Assembly (NCBI RefSeq): GCF_000802305.1
Contig: NZ_JTDK01000006.1
Location: forward strand, 744,001 to 808,000
Origin: Microbacterium mangrovi
GTDB taxonomy: Bacteria; Actinomycetota; Actinomycetes; Actinomycetales; Microbacteriaceae
Direction of reading: 5' to 3'
DNA length: 64,000 nucleotides
Positions 1 to 8,426 of this stretch are shown here, in pieces. The position numbers and the translations under genes were made by a program. Position 1 is the stretch's first letter. Every line of letters begins with the position of its first letter. Under the pieces are notes generated by a model. The model ran no database searches. It worked only from the letters and a program-made list of their open reading frames with translations, and was not told the origin of the DNA.

Positions 1-269
1 CCGGCGATCGCCGCGCCGCCGAACGGGCTGTCGATCTCGAAGCAGAGCACCTCGATGAGCGGGGCGGTGCTCGACGCACTCGCACGCCGGTTGTAGTTGC
101 GCTCGCCGAGCAGCGACTCGACACGGCTCCGCGTCTCGTCGGAGACCCCGGTGCGACCGTTGAGGACTTTCGAGACCGTCGCCACCGACACGTTCGCGAG
201 CGCGGCGACCTCCGAAAGCGTGGCCCGGCTCGCCGGCGCGACGGCCGCGTCCTCGCTCGTCGGGCTCAT
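1..269 (-). CDS. LacI-family transcriptional regulator, N-terminal part (runs off the window)
   Basis: Sugar-responsive DNA-binding repressor; only the first 89 codons are inside the window. Residues about 17-64 form the LacI helix-turn-helix and hinge ([20 protein letters not shown], then an NGRTGVS-like turn). The following stretch begins the periplasmic-binding-protein-like effector domain ([14 protein letters not shown]). The ATG overlaps the TGA of the upstream FAH-family gene by four bases, so this regulator is the third gene of the dehydratase-hydrolase operon and probably controls it. The effector is unknown; an aldonate or its parent sugar is the natural guess. Confidence 0.9.
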   Translation of the reverse strand, partial: MSPTSEDAAVAPASRATLSEVAALANVSVATVSKVLNGRTGVSDETRSRVESLLGERNYNRRASASSTAPLIEVLCFEIDSPFGGAAIA

Positions 270-1144
270 GCGCGCCGCGCGGGACGGCCCACCTGCTTCA
301 CCCCGTTCACCAGCCGGCCGATCCCGGCGATGTCCACGGCGACCTGGTCTCCGGGCAGCAGGGTGAAGTCGGCATCCGGAACGATGCCCGTGCCCGTGAG
401 CAGGACGACGCCGTCGGGGAAGTCGAGCCCTCGGAACAGCCAGTCGGCGAGGTCGCCGAGGCGGCGGGCCAGCCGATCGGTGGACGTGGAGCCCTGGAAC
501 GCGAGGGCGTCGTCCCGGCGGATCTCGAGCGCGATCGCGAAGGGAGGCTCGGCCAGCCAGGCCGGCACGATCTCGGGGCCGAGACCGCACGCCGCGGTGT
601 AGACCTTCGCCTGCGGCAGGTAGAGGAGGTTCTCCCCCTCGATCGACCGGCTCGATGCATCGTTGCCCGCGACGTAGCCGAACACGGCGCCGGTGGCATC
701 CAGAACGAGGCCGAGCTCCGGCTCCGGCACGTTCCAGGCGGAGTCCGCGCGCACCCCGACGTCCTCCCCGGGGCCGGCCACGCGCGTTCCGGTCGCCTTG
801 AAGAACAGTTCCGGTCGTTCGGCCTCGTAGACGCGGTCGTACGGCGTCCCGTCGGTGGCCTCTTCGATACGACCGTCGCGGCTGCGTGCGTAGGTGACCC
901 CGGCCGCCCACACCTCCTGCGGCGGATCGATGGGCGCGAGCACCCGGTCTGGCCGGACGAGCGCGCCCCGTGCCCGCTCCACCCGGTCGCGGGCCTCGTG
1001 TGCGGGCAGCCGCAGGAGTTCCGACAGGGTCGAACCGAGCGGCGAGTACTCGTCGTCGCGGCGGACCGTCCAGAGGATCCGACCGGCCGACTCGATGCGC
1101 GCCAGGGCGGTGTGCGGCCGTGCGCCGCCGGTCGTGGTGCTCAA
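266..1144 (-). CDS. Fumarylacetoacetate hydrolase (FAH) family protein, probable 2-keto-3-deoxy-aldonate dehydratase
   Basis: Probably dehydrates a 2-keto-3-deoxy sugar acid made by the neighbouring IlvD/Edd enzyme, as in the non-phosphorylative pentose pathway that ends in 2-oxoglutarate semialdehyde. The FAH core has motifs seen in 2-keto-3-deoxy-arabinonate/xylonate dehydratases: the run from AERPELFFK through [10 protein letters not shown] to [15 protein letters not shown] place the start at a TTG (292 aa) because it overlaps the dehydratase TGA and sits 6 bases after GAGGGAG; longer in-frame extensions enter the upstream gene. Family assignment is secure. The exact reaction is inferred from the partner gene; other FAH-type hydrolases or isomerases remain possible. 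Confidence 0.85.
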   Translation of the reverse strand: MSTTTGGARPHTALARIESAGRILWTVRRDDEYSPLGSTLSELLRLPAHEARDRVERARGALVRPDRVLAPIDPPQEVWAAGVTYARSRDGRIEEATDGTPYDRVYEAERPELFFKATGTRVAGPGEDVGVRADSAWNVPEPELGLVLDATGAVFGYVAGNDASSRSIEGENLLYLPQAKVYTAACGLGPEIVPAWLAEPPFAIALEIRRDDALAFQGSTSTDRLARRLGDLADWLFRGLDFPDGVVLLTGTGIVPDADFTLLPGDQVAVDIAGIGRLVNGVKQVGRPARRA

Positions 1145-2850
1145 TGCGACTCCCTCGTGACGTCGGATCCGCTCGACCCCACCAGGAAGTCGAGGTCGGC
1201 GCCGCTGTCGGCGCCCTGGACGTGCTCGATGTACAGCTTCTGCCACCCGCGATCCGCCACGGCGAACGCGTCGACCTGTCGCTGCGATGGGGTCCGTGCC
1301 GCCAACTCGTCCGGATCGACGAGCAGGTCCAGGCGCCGCGCCGGCACGTCGAGCGTGATGAGGTCGCCGTCCTGCACCAGGGCGAGCGGTCCGCCTGCGG
1401 CGGCCTCCGGCGCGACGTGCAGCACCACCGTGCCGTAGGCCGTCCCCGACATCCGTCCGTCGCTGATGCGCACGACGTCGCGCACGCCCTGCGCGAGCAG
1501 CTTCTGCGGCAGCGGCATGTTGCCGACCTCGGGCATCCCCGGGTATCCCTTCGGCCCGCAGCCGCGCAGCACGAACACCGAGTCGGCATCCACGTCGAGG
1601 TCGGGGTCGTCCAGGCGGGCGTGGACGTCTTCGATCGAGTCGAAGACGACGGCACGACCGGTGTGGACGAGCAGTTCGGGCGTCGCCGCCGCCGGCTTGA
1701 TGATCGCCCCGCGCGGAGCGAGATTGCCGCGCAGGACCGCGATGCCCGCGTCATCCTGCAGCGGCTCCCCGCGCGGAGCGATGACGTCCTGGTCCCACAC
1801 CTGCTGGATGCCGAGATAGTCGGTCAGCGCCCGGCCCGTGACGGTCGTGGCCGACGGATCCAGGAGGTCACGCAGCTGGTCGAGCACGGCGAGGAATCCT
1901 CCCGCGCGGAAGAGGTCCTCCATCAGGTACGTTCCCGCGGGCTGGAGGTTGACCAGCAGCGGCACCTGGGCGCCGATCCGGTCGAAGTCCTCCAGCGTCA
2001 GCTCGATGCCGAGTCGTCCGGCGATCGCCAGGAGGTGCACGACGGCGTTGGTGGAGCCGCCGATCCCGGCAAGCGCCACGATCGCGTTGTGGAAAGACTG
2101 CCGGGTGATGACCTGGGAGATCCGGCGGTCTTCGAGGGCGAGTTCCACCGCCAGCCGCCCGGAGGTGTGCGCGGCTTCCAGCAGTCTGCTGTCGGCCGCG
2201 GGGGTGCCGGCGACACCGGGAATGGTCATGCCGAGCGCCTCGGCCATGAGCCCCATGGTGGATGCCGTGCCCATCGTGTTGCAGTGGCCCTTGCTGCGGA
2301 TCATGGTCTTGTCGGTGGCTTCGAACTCGGCGGCCGCGAGTGTGCCCGCGCGCACCTCCTCGGACAGCTGCCACACGCCGGTACCGCATCCCATGCGCTC
2401 GCCCCGGAAGTATCCGTTCAGCATGGGGCCGCCCGGCACGACGACCGCGGGCAGGTCGACGGACGCCGCCGCCATCAGCAGGGCCGGGATGGTCTTGTCG
2501 CAGCCGCCGAGGAGCACGACGGAGTCGATCGGGTTGGCGCGCAGCATCTCTTCCGTCGCCATGGCCGCCATGTTGCGCCACAGCATCGCGGTGGGCTTGA
2601 CGAGGGTCTCGCCGAGCGACACGACCGGCAGATTGACGGGGACGCCGCCCGCCTCCCAGACGCCCTGCTTGACGTACTCGGCGACCTCGTTCAGGTGCAT
2701 GTTGCACGGTGTCAGATCGCTCGCGGTGTTGGCGATCGCGATCTGCGGGCGCCCGTCGAACGCGTGATCGGGGACCCCTCGCCGCATCCATGCCCGGTGG
2801 ATGTACGGGTCTCGGCCGTCGCCTCCGTACCAGCCCTGTGATCGGACCAT
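1141..2850 (-). CDS. IlvD/Edd family dehydratase, probable pentonate (arabinonate/xylonate) dehydratase
   Basis: Fe-S dehydratase of about 569 aa converting an aldonate to its 2-keto-3-deoxy acid. Three candidate cluster-ligand cysteines are visible: C49 in TPCN, C117 in GGCDKT and C190 in [11 protein letters not shown]. Their spacing (68 and 73) matches what I recall for rhizobial L-arabinonate dehydratase. SDGRMSGT near the C-terminus is the family's conserved serine loop. The true ATG follows GAAGGAG; the reading frame stays open far upstream but that part is not conserved-looking. First gene of a three-gene operon with the FAH-family enzyme and LacI. It is less likely to be the biosynthetic dihydroxy-acid dehydratase because of its FAH/LacI company. 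Confidence 0.9.
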   Translation of the reverse strand: MVRSQGWYGGDGRDPYIHRAWMRRGVPDHAFDGRPQIAIANTASDLTPCNMHLNEVAEYVKQGVWEAGGVPVNLPVVSLGETLVKPTAMLWRNMAAMATEEMLRANPIDSVVLLGGCDKTIPALLMAAASVDLPAVVVPGGPMLNGYFRGERMGCGTGVWQLSEEVRAGTLAAAEFEATDKTMIRSKGHCNTMGTASTMGLMAEALGMTIPGVAGTPAADSRLLEAAHTSGRLAVELALEDRRISQVITRQSFHNAIVALAGIGGSTNAVVHLLAIAGRLGIELTLEDFDRIGAQVPLLVNLQPAGTYLMEDLFRAGGFLAVLDQLRDLLDPSATTVTGRALTDYLGIQQVWDQDVIAPRGEPLQDDAGIAVLRGNLAPRGAIIKPAAATPELLVHTGRAVVFDSIEDVHARLDDPDLDVDADSVFVLRGCGPKGYPGMPEVGNMPLPQKLLAQGVRDVVRISDGRMSGTAYGTVVLHVAPEAAAGGPLALVQDGDLITLDVPARRLDLLVDPDELAARTPSQRQVDAFAVADRGWQKLYIEHVQGADSGADLDFLVGSSGSDVTRESH

Positions 2851-2905
2851 GCGTCCCGGCTCCTTCGCCTCGGTCGTGATGTGCCTGCGACACGACTCGG
2901 TGCCA

Positions 2906-2917
2906 CGAAAGTTTTCG
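2906..2917. promoter_or_regulatory. Candidate LacI-type operator upstream of the dehydratase operon
   Basis: CGAAAGTTTTCG is a 10-of-12 palindrome (CGAAA/TTTCG arms), 56 bp upstream of the dehydratase start. LacI-family operators often have this shape, and the operon's own third gene is a LacI regulator. Assignment is inference from symmetry and position. Confidence 0.4.
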
Positions 2918-3109
2918 CCGGATTCACGATTCGTTTCGGCGTACGGCCACAGGTTAGGGAGGGCCGAGTTGCCTGTCAAGCGCGCACTCGCCGACCGGGG
3001 TCGGGCGGCGGACCACGGCTTACGCGCGTCGAGGGGGTTCCGTGCGAGCTCGACGAGTTGTACAGTCGCCTTTCCTGGTGGCTGCGGGGCCAGGTCGATG
3101 GGAGACGCC

Positions 3110-3301
3110 ATGAACAAGGACAACCCGCGGGCTTCGACCCCGAAGCCCCCGGAGGCAGATCGGAAGAACGGGCGGTCGATGCGGTCGTCAGACCGTGCCC
3201 CGGTCGGCGGCAGCCGCACGACGGAGGAGCAGCTGGTCGCCGAGAACGCTGCGGAAGAGGACACGCTGCGCGCGCTCGACGGAGACTCCGCTTCTGGATG
3301 A
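3110..3301 (+). CDS. Small hydrophilic hypothetical protein (63 aa)
   Basis: A 63-residue, strongly charged protein without hydrophobic segments: a basic N-terminal half rich in K, R and P, then an acidic C-terminal half containing TEEQLVAENAAEEDTLRAL, probably helical. ATG follows GGAGA by about five bases; an in-frame ATG four codons upstream is an alternative. It ends 22 bases before the convergent HNH gene. I do not recognise a family; small unstructured stress-type proteins of this composition are common in Microbacteriaceae. Coding is supported by the ribosome-binding site and composition only. Confidence 0.55.
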   Translation: MNKDNPRASTPKPPEADRKNGRSMRSSDRAPVGGSRTTEEQLVAENAAEEDTLRALDGDSASG

Positions 3302-3323
3302 CCCAACTCCTCGGTCATGGGTG

Positions 3324-4844
3324 TCAGGCGGCGGGTTGGTAGTCGTGTCGGCGTCGTCCGCCGCGCCGGGGTGTGCGGGTGGGGTCGATGTGGGCGGGTG
3401 GGGTGAACCACACGCCGGTGTGATCGATGCGGATGTCCCAGTCGTGTGTGTGGATCGTGTGGTGGCAGCTGGTGCACAGCAGGATGCCGTCGTCCAGGTC
3501 GGTTCTGCCGCCGTGGGACCACCAGGTCAGGTGGTGGACTTCACACATGCCCGGTGGGGCGGCGCAGGACGCGCATCCGCCGTCGCGTTCGACCAGGGCG
3601 ATCCTTTGCGCTTTGGAGAACAACCGTCGGGACCTGCCGTAGTCGAGGACCTCACTCTTGCTCCCGAGGACGATCGGGATGATCTCCGCGTCCGCCGCCA
3701 TCCGTCGGGCGGTGCCGGCGTCGACGGGTTGGGTGATGCCGTCGATGGTCGCCACCCCGACCCCCGTGGTGAGGGCTTCCAGCGGGATCCGCACCACCAC
3801 GGTCGTGGTCGCCAGCGGGGCGGGAGCATTGTCGGAGCCGAGTCCGATCTTCGCGAGAGCGGACAGCGCGTCGGCCTGCAGCTGCATGATCGTGCGCCGC
3901 TCCACCGGCCCACCCACACCCGCAGCACCGGCATCGCCCGCACCGGCATCACCCGTGCTCGCACCGGCCGCGGGCGAGTCGCCGGCATCCGTGCCGGGGC
4001 TGCCACTGTCGCTCCAGCTCCACCCTCCGTCACCATCGGCTCCGTCGCCGTCGGGGTGGTTGTGGCCGCGCAGGGCGCGGATCTGCGCGGTGACGAGGGC
4101 GTCGATGGCGGCTTTGATGGGGGCGCCGGTGGCGGGGTCCAGGCGTCCGTCGAGGTTGATCATGCCGTGCTGGTCTTCCCAGATCCTCAAGAACCGGGCA
4201 TCCCGCAGGTTCTCGAGCTTGGGTTCGAGCCCGTCCGGGTCCAGCCACGCCTCCGCGCGCCGCAACACCACCTGGAGCTCGGACAGCGACAACCCGACCG
4301 CCTGCTCCACCAGGGTCTGCTCCGCCTGCGCGAGCAGGGCCCGGTCGGCCCGGCACGCCACCCGATCCAGCAGGGTCGTGATCGCGCCCGCGCACGCCAC
4401 ACTCAACACCCCCGCCTCCACCGCGGTCGCGACGTGCGGGTGCCTTGCGGGGGCGCGTTCCCCACTGAACGTCATCCGCCCCGCGGTGGCATCCCCCACC
4501 TGCACCAGCTTCTTCGCGTCCCCGACATGACCACCCGTGGTCGCCGCGATCAGCTTCTCCGCCGACCGGAACCCCGCCTTCCGCGCCAACCCATCCGCAC
4601 CCAGTTCCCGGGCCGACCGTCGGCTGATCCCGTGCGCGATGCGCGCCTGCAACGCCTGCACCCGACGGCCCAACCCCGCCAGTGCTTCGTTCACCGCGAG
4701 CAGACCCGCGTCGGTCATCGCCTCCACATCGTCATCGACCACCGCCGACGGAAACCCGCCACCGAGCGCGGAAAGCCAGCCGGCATCCACACTCTGCACC
4801 GCCTCCACGAGCGGTTCCAGATGAGTGACGGTGACTTCGACCAT
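3324..4844 (-). CDS. DUF222 / HNH endonuclease signature protein (13E12 repeat family)
   Basis: 506 aa. The N-terminal two thirds is a helical DUF222-type region; residues about 300-325 are an Ala/Gly/Asp-rich low-complexity linker; the C-terminus carries an HNH motif (CAAPPGMCEVHHLTWWSHGG, then a CTSCHHTIH zinc/metal site). Such proteins are multicopy in mycobacteria and Microbacteriaceae and their role is unsettled; the HNH fold suggests metal-dependent DNA cleavage. It stands alone and convergent to the small protein. Upstream lies an SOS-box-like sequence (4889-4904), which would fit damage-inducible expression. The linker probably varies between copies. Confidence 0.9.
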   Translation of the reverse strand: MVEVTVTHLEPLVEAVQSVDAGWLSALGGGFPSAVVDDDVEAMTDAGLLAVNEALAGLGRRVQALQARIAHGISRRSARELGADGLARKAGFRSAEKLIAATTGGHVGDAKKLVQVGDATAGRMTFSGERAPARHPHVATAVEAGVLSVACAGAITTLLDRVACRADRALLAQAEQTLVEQAVGLSLSELQVVLRRAEAWLDPDGLEPKLENLRDARFLRIWEDQHGMINLDGRLDPATGAPIKAAIDALVTAQIRALRGHNHPDGDGADGDGGWSWSDSGSPGTDAGDSPAAGASTGDAGAGDAGAAGVGGPVERRTIMQLQADALSALAKIGLGSDNAPAPLATTTVVVRIPLEALTTGVGVATIDGITQPVDAGTARRMAADAEIIPIVLGSKSEVLDYGRSRRLFSKAQRIALVERDGGCASCAAPPGMCEVHHLTWWSHGGRTDLDDGILLCTSCHHTIHTHDWDIRIDHTGVWFTPPAHIDPTRTPRRGGRRRHDYQPAA

Positions 4845-4888
4845 GCCACAAGCCTACGCAACGCAAGCGTGATGCACAAGGGATAGTC

Positions 4889-4904
4889 TCGAACATAAGA
4901 ACGA
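4889..4904. promoter_or_regulatory. Degenerate LexA (SOS) box-like sequence upstream of the HNH gene
   Basis: TCGAACATAAGAACGA matches the Gram-positive/actinobacterial SOS-box pattern TCGAACATATGTTCGA at 13 of 16 positions; one arm (CGAAC) is intact and the other is changed at two bases. It lies 45 bp before the HNH start codon on the minus strand, a usual operator distance. Possibly decayed. Confidence 0.35.
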
Positions 4905-4961
4905 TCTAATACTCTGCAGCAAACCCGCTCGCATCCCGTCGGACACCCGGGTGGCATCGGG

Positions 4962-4999
4962 CTTCGACAAGCTCAGGGCGCGGGGGACGACAAGCTCAG
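4962..4999. repeat. Two copies of the CGACAAGCTCAG intergenic repeat word
   Basis: CTTCGACAAGCTCAG (4962-4976) is followed by CGACAAGCTCAG (4988-4999) in the gap between the HNH and LLM-oxidoreductase genes. From memory, TGAGCTTGTCGAAG is a frequent dispersed intergenic word in high-GC bacteria. No coding function is seen here. Confidence 0.45.
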
Positions 5000-5033
5000 C
5001 CCGCAATAGCATCACGACACCAGGAGGCCGGCG

Positions 5034-5921
5034 TCACTGACCCACCAGACGCGCCACCTCGCCGACCGAGGCGGAGAACGCTTCGATCTCAGCGTCGGCC
5101 GTCGGCTGCAGCACGACATCCTCCACCCCGATATCGAACAAACGCTCGACCCCGGCAGCGACCTCCTCGACCGAGCCGGCCAGCACGCGGTCCGCACTGT
5201 CGTCGGAGTCCAGCCCTCCGTACACCGAGTCGTCCAGCGACGCGACGGCGCGGGCGCGGGCATCGGTACCGAACGCGGTCACGACGTACGCGACGATATC
5301 GGCGTCACCCGTCCGCCCCGCCTCCTGTCGTCCCGCGCGCACCCGGTCGATGGACCGCGACAGCTCGGCGAGGGTGTGCCGACTGTCCAGCACGACACCA
5401 TCGGCGACGCCACCCGTTGTGTGCAGCGTCTTCGGCCCTTCCGCCGCGGCATACACGAGCGGGGCCCGCTCGGGCGGCCAGTCCAGCCGCACGCCGTCGA
5501 GCGTGACGTACCGGCCGCCGACCGTCACCTGCTCCCCCGCCAGCAGATCTCGCAGCGCCGGGACGTACTCCCGCAGCAGCGTCAGCGGCGATGCGACCCG
5601 CGCACCGACCTGCCCCATCCAGGACTGGACGCCGTGGCCGACACCGGGCAGCAGTCGACCGGGAAACAGCCGCTCGATCGTCGCGATCTCCATGGCCGTG
5701 ACCGCGACATTCCGCAGGGGCATCGGCGAGATGCCGATCCCGATGCGAAGGCGATCGGTCCAGGCCAGCGCCGCGGACGCCACGGCGAACGCCGAGTGCC
5801 GGAAGCAGTCCTCCCAGATCCAGAGTTCGGCGACGCCGGATGCCTCAGCCGCGTCGACGGCCTCACGCAGCCGCTCGGGCGCATTGACATAGGGACTGAA
5901 GATCGTGCCGACCCGTCTCAT
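5034..5921 (-). CDS. LLM-class (luciferase-like) flavin-dependent oxidoreductase
   Basis: 295 aa, a full-length bacterial-luciferase-fold TIM barrel that would use FMN or reduced F420. N-terminal strand VGTIFSPYVN, the conserved barrel segment LRIGIGISPMPLRN, ERLFPGRLLPGVGHG, and the late VYAAAEGPKTL motif are typical. It ends 34 bp from the TetR stop, both on the minus strand, so the TetR gene may be upstream in the same transcript. The substrate cannot be deduced. The start ATG is the first in frame after a stop-free stretch and gives normal family length. Confidence 0.85.
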   Translation of the reverse strand: MRRVGTIFSPYVNAPERLREAVDAAEASGVAELWIWEDCFRHSAFAVASAALAWTDRLRIGIGISPMPLRNVAVTAMEIATIERLFPGRLLPGVGHGVQSWMGQVGARVASPLTLLREYVPALRDLLAGEQVTVGGRYVTLDGVRLDWPPERAPLVYAAAEGPKTLHTTGGVADGVVLDSRHTLAELSRSIDRVRAGRQEAGRTGDADIVAYVVTAFGTDARARAVASLDDSVYGGLDSDDSADRVLAGSVEEVAAGVERLFDIGVEDVVLQPTADAEIEAFSASVGEVARLVGQ

Positions 5922-5954
5922 GCCCTCATGATGCCAGCAACCCTCGGCCGGGAC

Positions 5955-6602
5955 TCAGCGCAGCAGAGCGGACCGCAGGAACCGGTAGAGCAGATCGGCG
6001 TACTCCTCCGGGCTCCAGCCTGCACGGTCGACGAAAGCCGGGTACATCTCCGCGGTCGCGAACAGGAGGATGTCGCGTGCCTGATCGGCGGTCAGTTCGG
6101 GCCGAAGGTTCCCGCCGTCGACGAGGTACGCGGCGTTGTGGGTCATCCGCTCCGCACGAGTCGCGTCGATCCGCTCGAGCAGGTGCGCCGCCTGGGGGTC
6201 GGTGACCGCCGCCGTACGGACGAGCTGGTAGACGGGGGCCGCAAGGGCCGAGACCTCCACGGCCATCCGGGTCCAATGGCGAAGGAGGGCCTCGGCGGTC
6301 GGGGCATCCGTCGCGCCCTCATCGGACCGCACTTCGGCGGGGCGATCGCCCTCACCTTCGAGTGCCGTGGTCCAGATCGCCTCGACCAGCCCGGCGCGGC
6401 TGCCGAACGCCTTGTAGACCGTCTCGGTCGAGACCCCGGCATCCGCGGCGATCTCCGCAATGGTCGTCGCATGGTAGCCCTCGGCCAGGAAGCGGGCCCG
6501 AGCCGCGTCGATGATGCGGACGCGCCGATCATGCGCAGCCGCGCGGCGTCCACTCGCGTCATACCGCCTCTTGACTTCTCGCGCCGTCACGCGCACCATC
6601 AT
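5955..6602 (-). CDS. TetR/AcrR-family transcriptional regulator
   Basis: 215 aa. The N-terminal helix-turn-helix is clear (TIAEIAADAGVSTETVYKAF at about residues 45-64); the remainder is a helical ligand-binding domain. I prefer the ATGATG pair at 6602/6599 over a longer reading that enters the intergenic palindromes. Divergent from the SnoaL/SDR pair across only 40 bp, so it probably represses that pair and itself. The following LLM oxidoreductase on the same strand may share its regulation. Ligand unknown. Confidence 0.85.
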   Translation of the reverse strand: MMVRVTAREVKRRYDASGRRAAAHDRRVRIIDAARARFLAEGYHATTIAEIAADAGVSTETVYKAFGSRAGLVEAIWTTALEGEGDRPAEVRSDEGATDAPTAEALLRHWTRMAVEVSALAAPVYQLVRTAAVTDPQAAHLLERIDATRAERMTHNAAYLVDGGNLRPELTADQARDILLFATAEMYPAFVDRAGWSPEEYADLLYRFLRSALLR

Positions 6603-6608
6603 AATCAA

Positions 6609-6630
6609 TGCAGGTGCCTGTATCCAATAC
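6609..6630. promoter_or_regulatory. Candidate TetR operator in the divergent promoter
   Basis: Two adjoining inverted repeats fill the 40-bp divergent gap: TGCAGGTGCCTGTA (10 of 14 symmetric, core CAGG..CCTG) and GTATCCAATAC (GTAT/ATAC arms). Either could be the operator for the divergent TetR protein; neither is confirmed. Confidence 0.4.
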
Positions 6631-6642
6631 TGGGGAGTTGCG

Positions 6643-7053
6643 ATGGACGATGTCATCGACCGGATCTGCGCGGCGACGAACGCACACGACCTGGATGCAC
6701 TGGTGGACTGCTTCGCGGAGGACTACCGGCTGACCATGCCGGTTCATCCGAGCCGCGACTTCCGCGGCAGCGCTCAGGTTCGCACCAACTGGTCTCAGAT
6801 CTTCGCGGGAGTCCCCGATCTTCGCGCGGAGGTCGTCGCACGCACCGACGATGGCCCGTCGCGATGGACCGAGTGGCGGATGTGGGGAACCCGCCGCGAC
6901 GGAGCCGCCCACGACATGCGGGGCGTCGCGATCTTCGAGGTCGACGAGGATGCCGGCATCGAGCACGCTCGAGCGTGCCGGTTCTACCTCGAGCAGGTCG
7001 AGCACGACAGCGGGACCGTCGACGACGACGTGCACCGACGGGTCGGGCCATGA
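6643..7053 (+). CDS. SnoaL-like / NTF2-fold polyketide cyclase-type protein
   Basis: 136 aa NTF2-like alpha-beta barrel. N-terminal DRICAATNAHDLDALVDCFA and the AEDYRLTMP segment are standard for SnoaL-like proteins; EWRMWGTRRDG is the mid-sheet strand. Members are small enzymes or binding proteins acting on hydrophobic substrates; no activity can be assigned. ATG follows GGGGAG by 6 bases. Its TGA overlaps the ATG of the SDR downstream, so the two are translationally coupled and under the divergent TetR gene. Confidence 0.8.
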   Translation: MDDVIDRICAATNAHDLDALVDCFAEDYRLTMPVHPSRDFRGSAQVRTNWSQIFAGVPDLRAEVVARTDDGPSRWTEWRMWGTRRDGAAHDMRGVAIFEVDEDAGIEHARACRFYLEQVEHDSGTVDDDVHRRVGP

Positions 7054-7895
7054 TCACCGTCGTCGGCGCCACCGGTCGGCTGGGGAAGCTGGTCACGGCC
7101 GACCTCGCCGCGCGGGGCCTCCCCGTCCGAGCCGTCGCGCGACACTCCCGGGAAGTGCCGGCCGGCGCGGAGTTCGTCGCCGCCGACATGCGCGATCCGT
7201 CGACGATCGAAGAGGCCGTTGCCGGGTCGACCGTGGTGATCTCGGCGATCAACGGGCTCGATCCGTCTGCCGGCCAGTCCCCCGCCGAGGTCGACCGCGA
7301 CGGGAACCTGCGACTCATCGCCGCCACCCGAGCCGCCGGGGCACGGCTGGTTCTGGTCTCGATCATCGGCGCGCGCACAGACAGCCCGATCGAGATCGCA
7401 CGCATGAAGGCGGTCGCCGAACGTGCCGCACGCGACACCGCCGGACTCGAGTGGACGATCGTCCGCAGCGCCCTGTTCGCCGAGCTGTGGCGCGACGTGC
7501 TCCGTCAGACCGTGGGCTCCTCCGGACGCCCCGTCGTCTTCGGGCGCGGCGAGAACCCCATCAACGTCGTCTCCGTCGTGGATGTCGCTGCAGCTGTCGT
7601 CCGCGCGGCGATCGATCCCGCGCTCCGCGGCCACGTGATCGACGTGGGCGGGCCGCGCAACGTCACGATGAACGAACTCGCCGCCTGGGCGACCGGCTCA
7701 TCGAGACCGCGGCACATCCCTCGGGCGATGCTGCGCGTCGGCGCCGTCGCAGTCCGACCCGTGCGTCCCGCGATCGCCCGTCTCATGCGCCAGGCCCTCG
7801 CGATGGACACCACCGACCTCGCCTACGATCCGGCGCCCGCCCGGGCACGGTACCCGTGGCTGGTCAGCCACGACCTCGTCGGACAGGCATCCTGA
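7050..7895 (+). CDS. NAD(P)H-binding SDR-family (NmrA-like) protein
   Basis: 281 aa atypical short-chain dehydrogenase. Rossmann motif GATGRLG at residues 6-12, no YxxxK catalytic pair, and the NmrA/NAD(P)-binding-type segments VVISAINGLDP and LVLVSIIGA. This architecture usually binds NADP(H) and acts either as a sensor or on quinone/isoflavone-type substrates. Coupled to the SnoaL-like gene by an ATGA overlap. The OhrR operator begins 15 bp after its stop. Substrate unknown. Confidence 0.85.
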   Translation: MITVVGATGRLGKLVTADLAARGLPVRAVARHSREVPAGAEFVAADMRDPSTIEEAVAGSTVVISAINGLDPSAGQSPAEVDRDGNLRLIAATRAAGARLVLVSIIGARTDSPIEIARMKAVAERAARDTAGLEWTIVRSALFAELWRDVLRQTVGSSGRPVVFGRGENPINVVSVVDVAAAVVRAAIDPALRGHVIDVGGPRNVTMNELAAWATGSSRPRHIPRAMLRVGAVAVRPVRPAIARLMRQALAMDTTDLAYDPAPARARYPWLVSHDLVGQAS

Positions 7896-7910
7896 ACGAC
7901 CCGAACCAAG

Positions 7911-7930
7911 TTGTGCACAATTCGATTGTG
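7911..7930. promoter_or_regulatory. OhrR-type operator upstream of the ohrR-like gene
   Basis: Two overlapping inverted repeats: TTGTGCACAA (perfect 10-bp palindrome, 7911-7920) and CACAATTCGATTGTG (perfect 6-bp arms around TCG, 7916-7930). The second resembles the ACAATT..AATTGT operators known for OhrR of Bacillus. It lies 21 bp before the proposed GTG start, where a repressor would block the promoter. Confidence 0.7.
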
Positions 7931-7951
7931 TGAAATCCTTTGTGCGTGGCC

Positions 7952-8398
7952 GTGACGGATGAGATGGTGTGCTTCGCGCTCTATGCGGCGACGCGCGCGA
8001 CGACCCGCGCGTATCGCACCCTCCTCGAACCCTGGGGTCTGACGTACCCGCAGTACCTGGTGCTCGTGACCCTCTGGATCGAGGGCGAACAGACCGTGAC
8101 CACTCTGGGCGATCAGCTGCAGCTGGATTCCGGGACGCTCTCCCCGATGCTTCGGCGCATGGAGCAGGCCGACCTCATCCGGCGAGAGCGCCGGTCCGCC
8201 GACGAACGCGTCGTGTCCGTCGTCCTCGGCCCGCGCGGCGTCCAGCTGCGCTCCGAACTCGCACACATCCCGCGCCGCATCGCCACCGGGACAGGACTCC
8301 CCGACGAGCAGTCCGCCGCCGCCCTCATCGGCACCCTCCACAGCCTCACCGCGACGATGCTGGCCGTCACCGCGTCTGAGACCGCCGTCGAAGCGTGA
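7952..8398 (+). CDS. ohrR: MarR-family organic peroxide sensor, OhrR-like
   Basis: 148 aa. Closely follows the OhrR pattern: a reactive cysteine at residue 7 in MVCFALYAATR, then TYPQYLVLVTLW, LDSGTLSPMLRRMEQ recognition helix and the ERRSADERVV wing. In this family the cysteine is oxidised by organic hydroperoxides, releasing DNA. Start is a GTG (alternatives GTG six bases upstream, TTG further up); no Shine-Dalgarno is visible, so translation may be leaderless. The target is probably its own promoter and the glutathione-peroxidase gene 28 bp downstream, rather than an ohr gene as in most genomes. Confidence 0.85.
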   Translation: MTDEMVCFALYAATRATTRAYRTLLEPWGLTYPQYLVLVTLWIEGEQTVTTLGDQLQLDSGTLSPMLRRMEQADLIRRERRSADERVVSVVLGPRGVQLRSELAHIPRRIATGTGLPDEQSAAALIGTLHSLTATMLAVTASETAVEA

Positions 8399-8426
8399 CG
8401 ACGACGCACCCATCGAAAGGACGCAC

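Noticed and set aside
970-2841. A 623-codon open frame on the plus strand opposite the dehydratase
   Set aside because: It is the antisense frame of the IlvD/Edd gene: Arg/His-rich, without domain pattern or ribosome-binding site. Long antisense frames are normal in DNA of this GC content.
5376-7895. An 839-codon open frame spanning the LLM, TetR and SnoaL region on the plus strand
   Set aside because: Only its last 281 codons are a real gene (the SDR, own ATG at 7050). The rest is antisense to the LLM and TetR genes.
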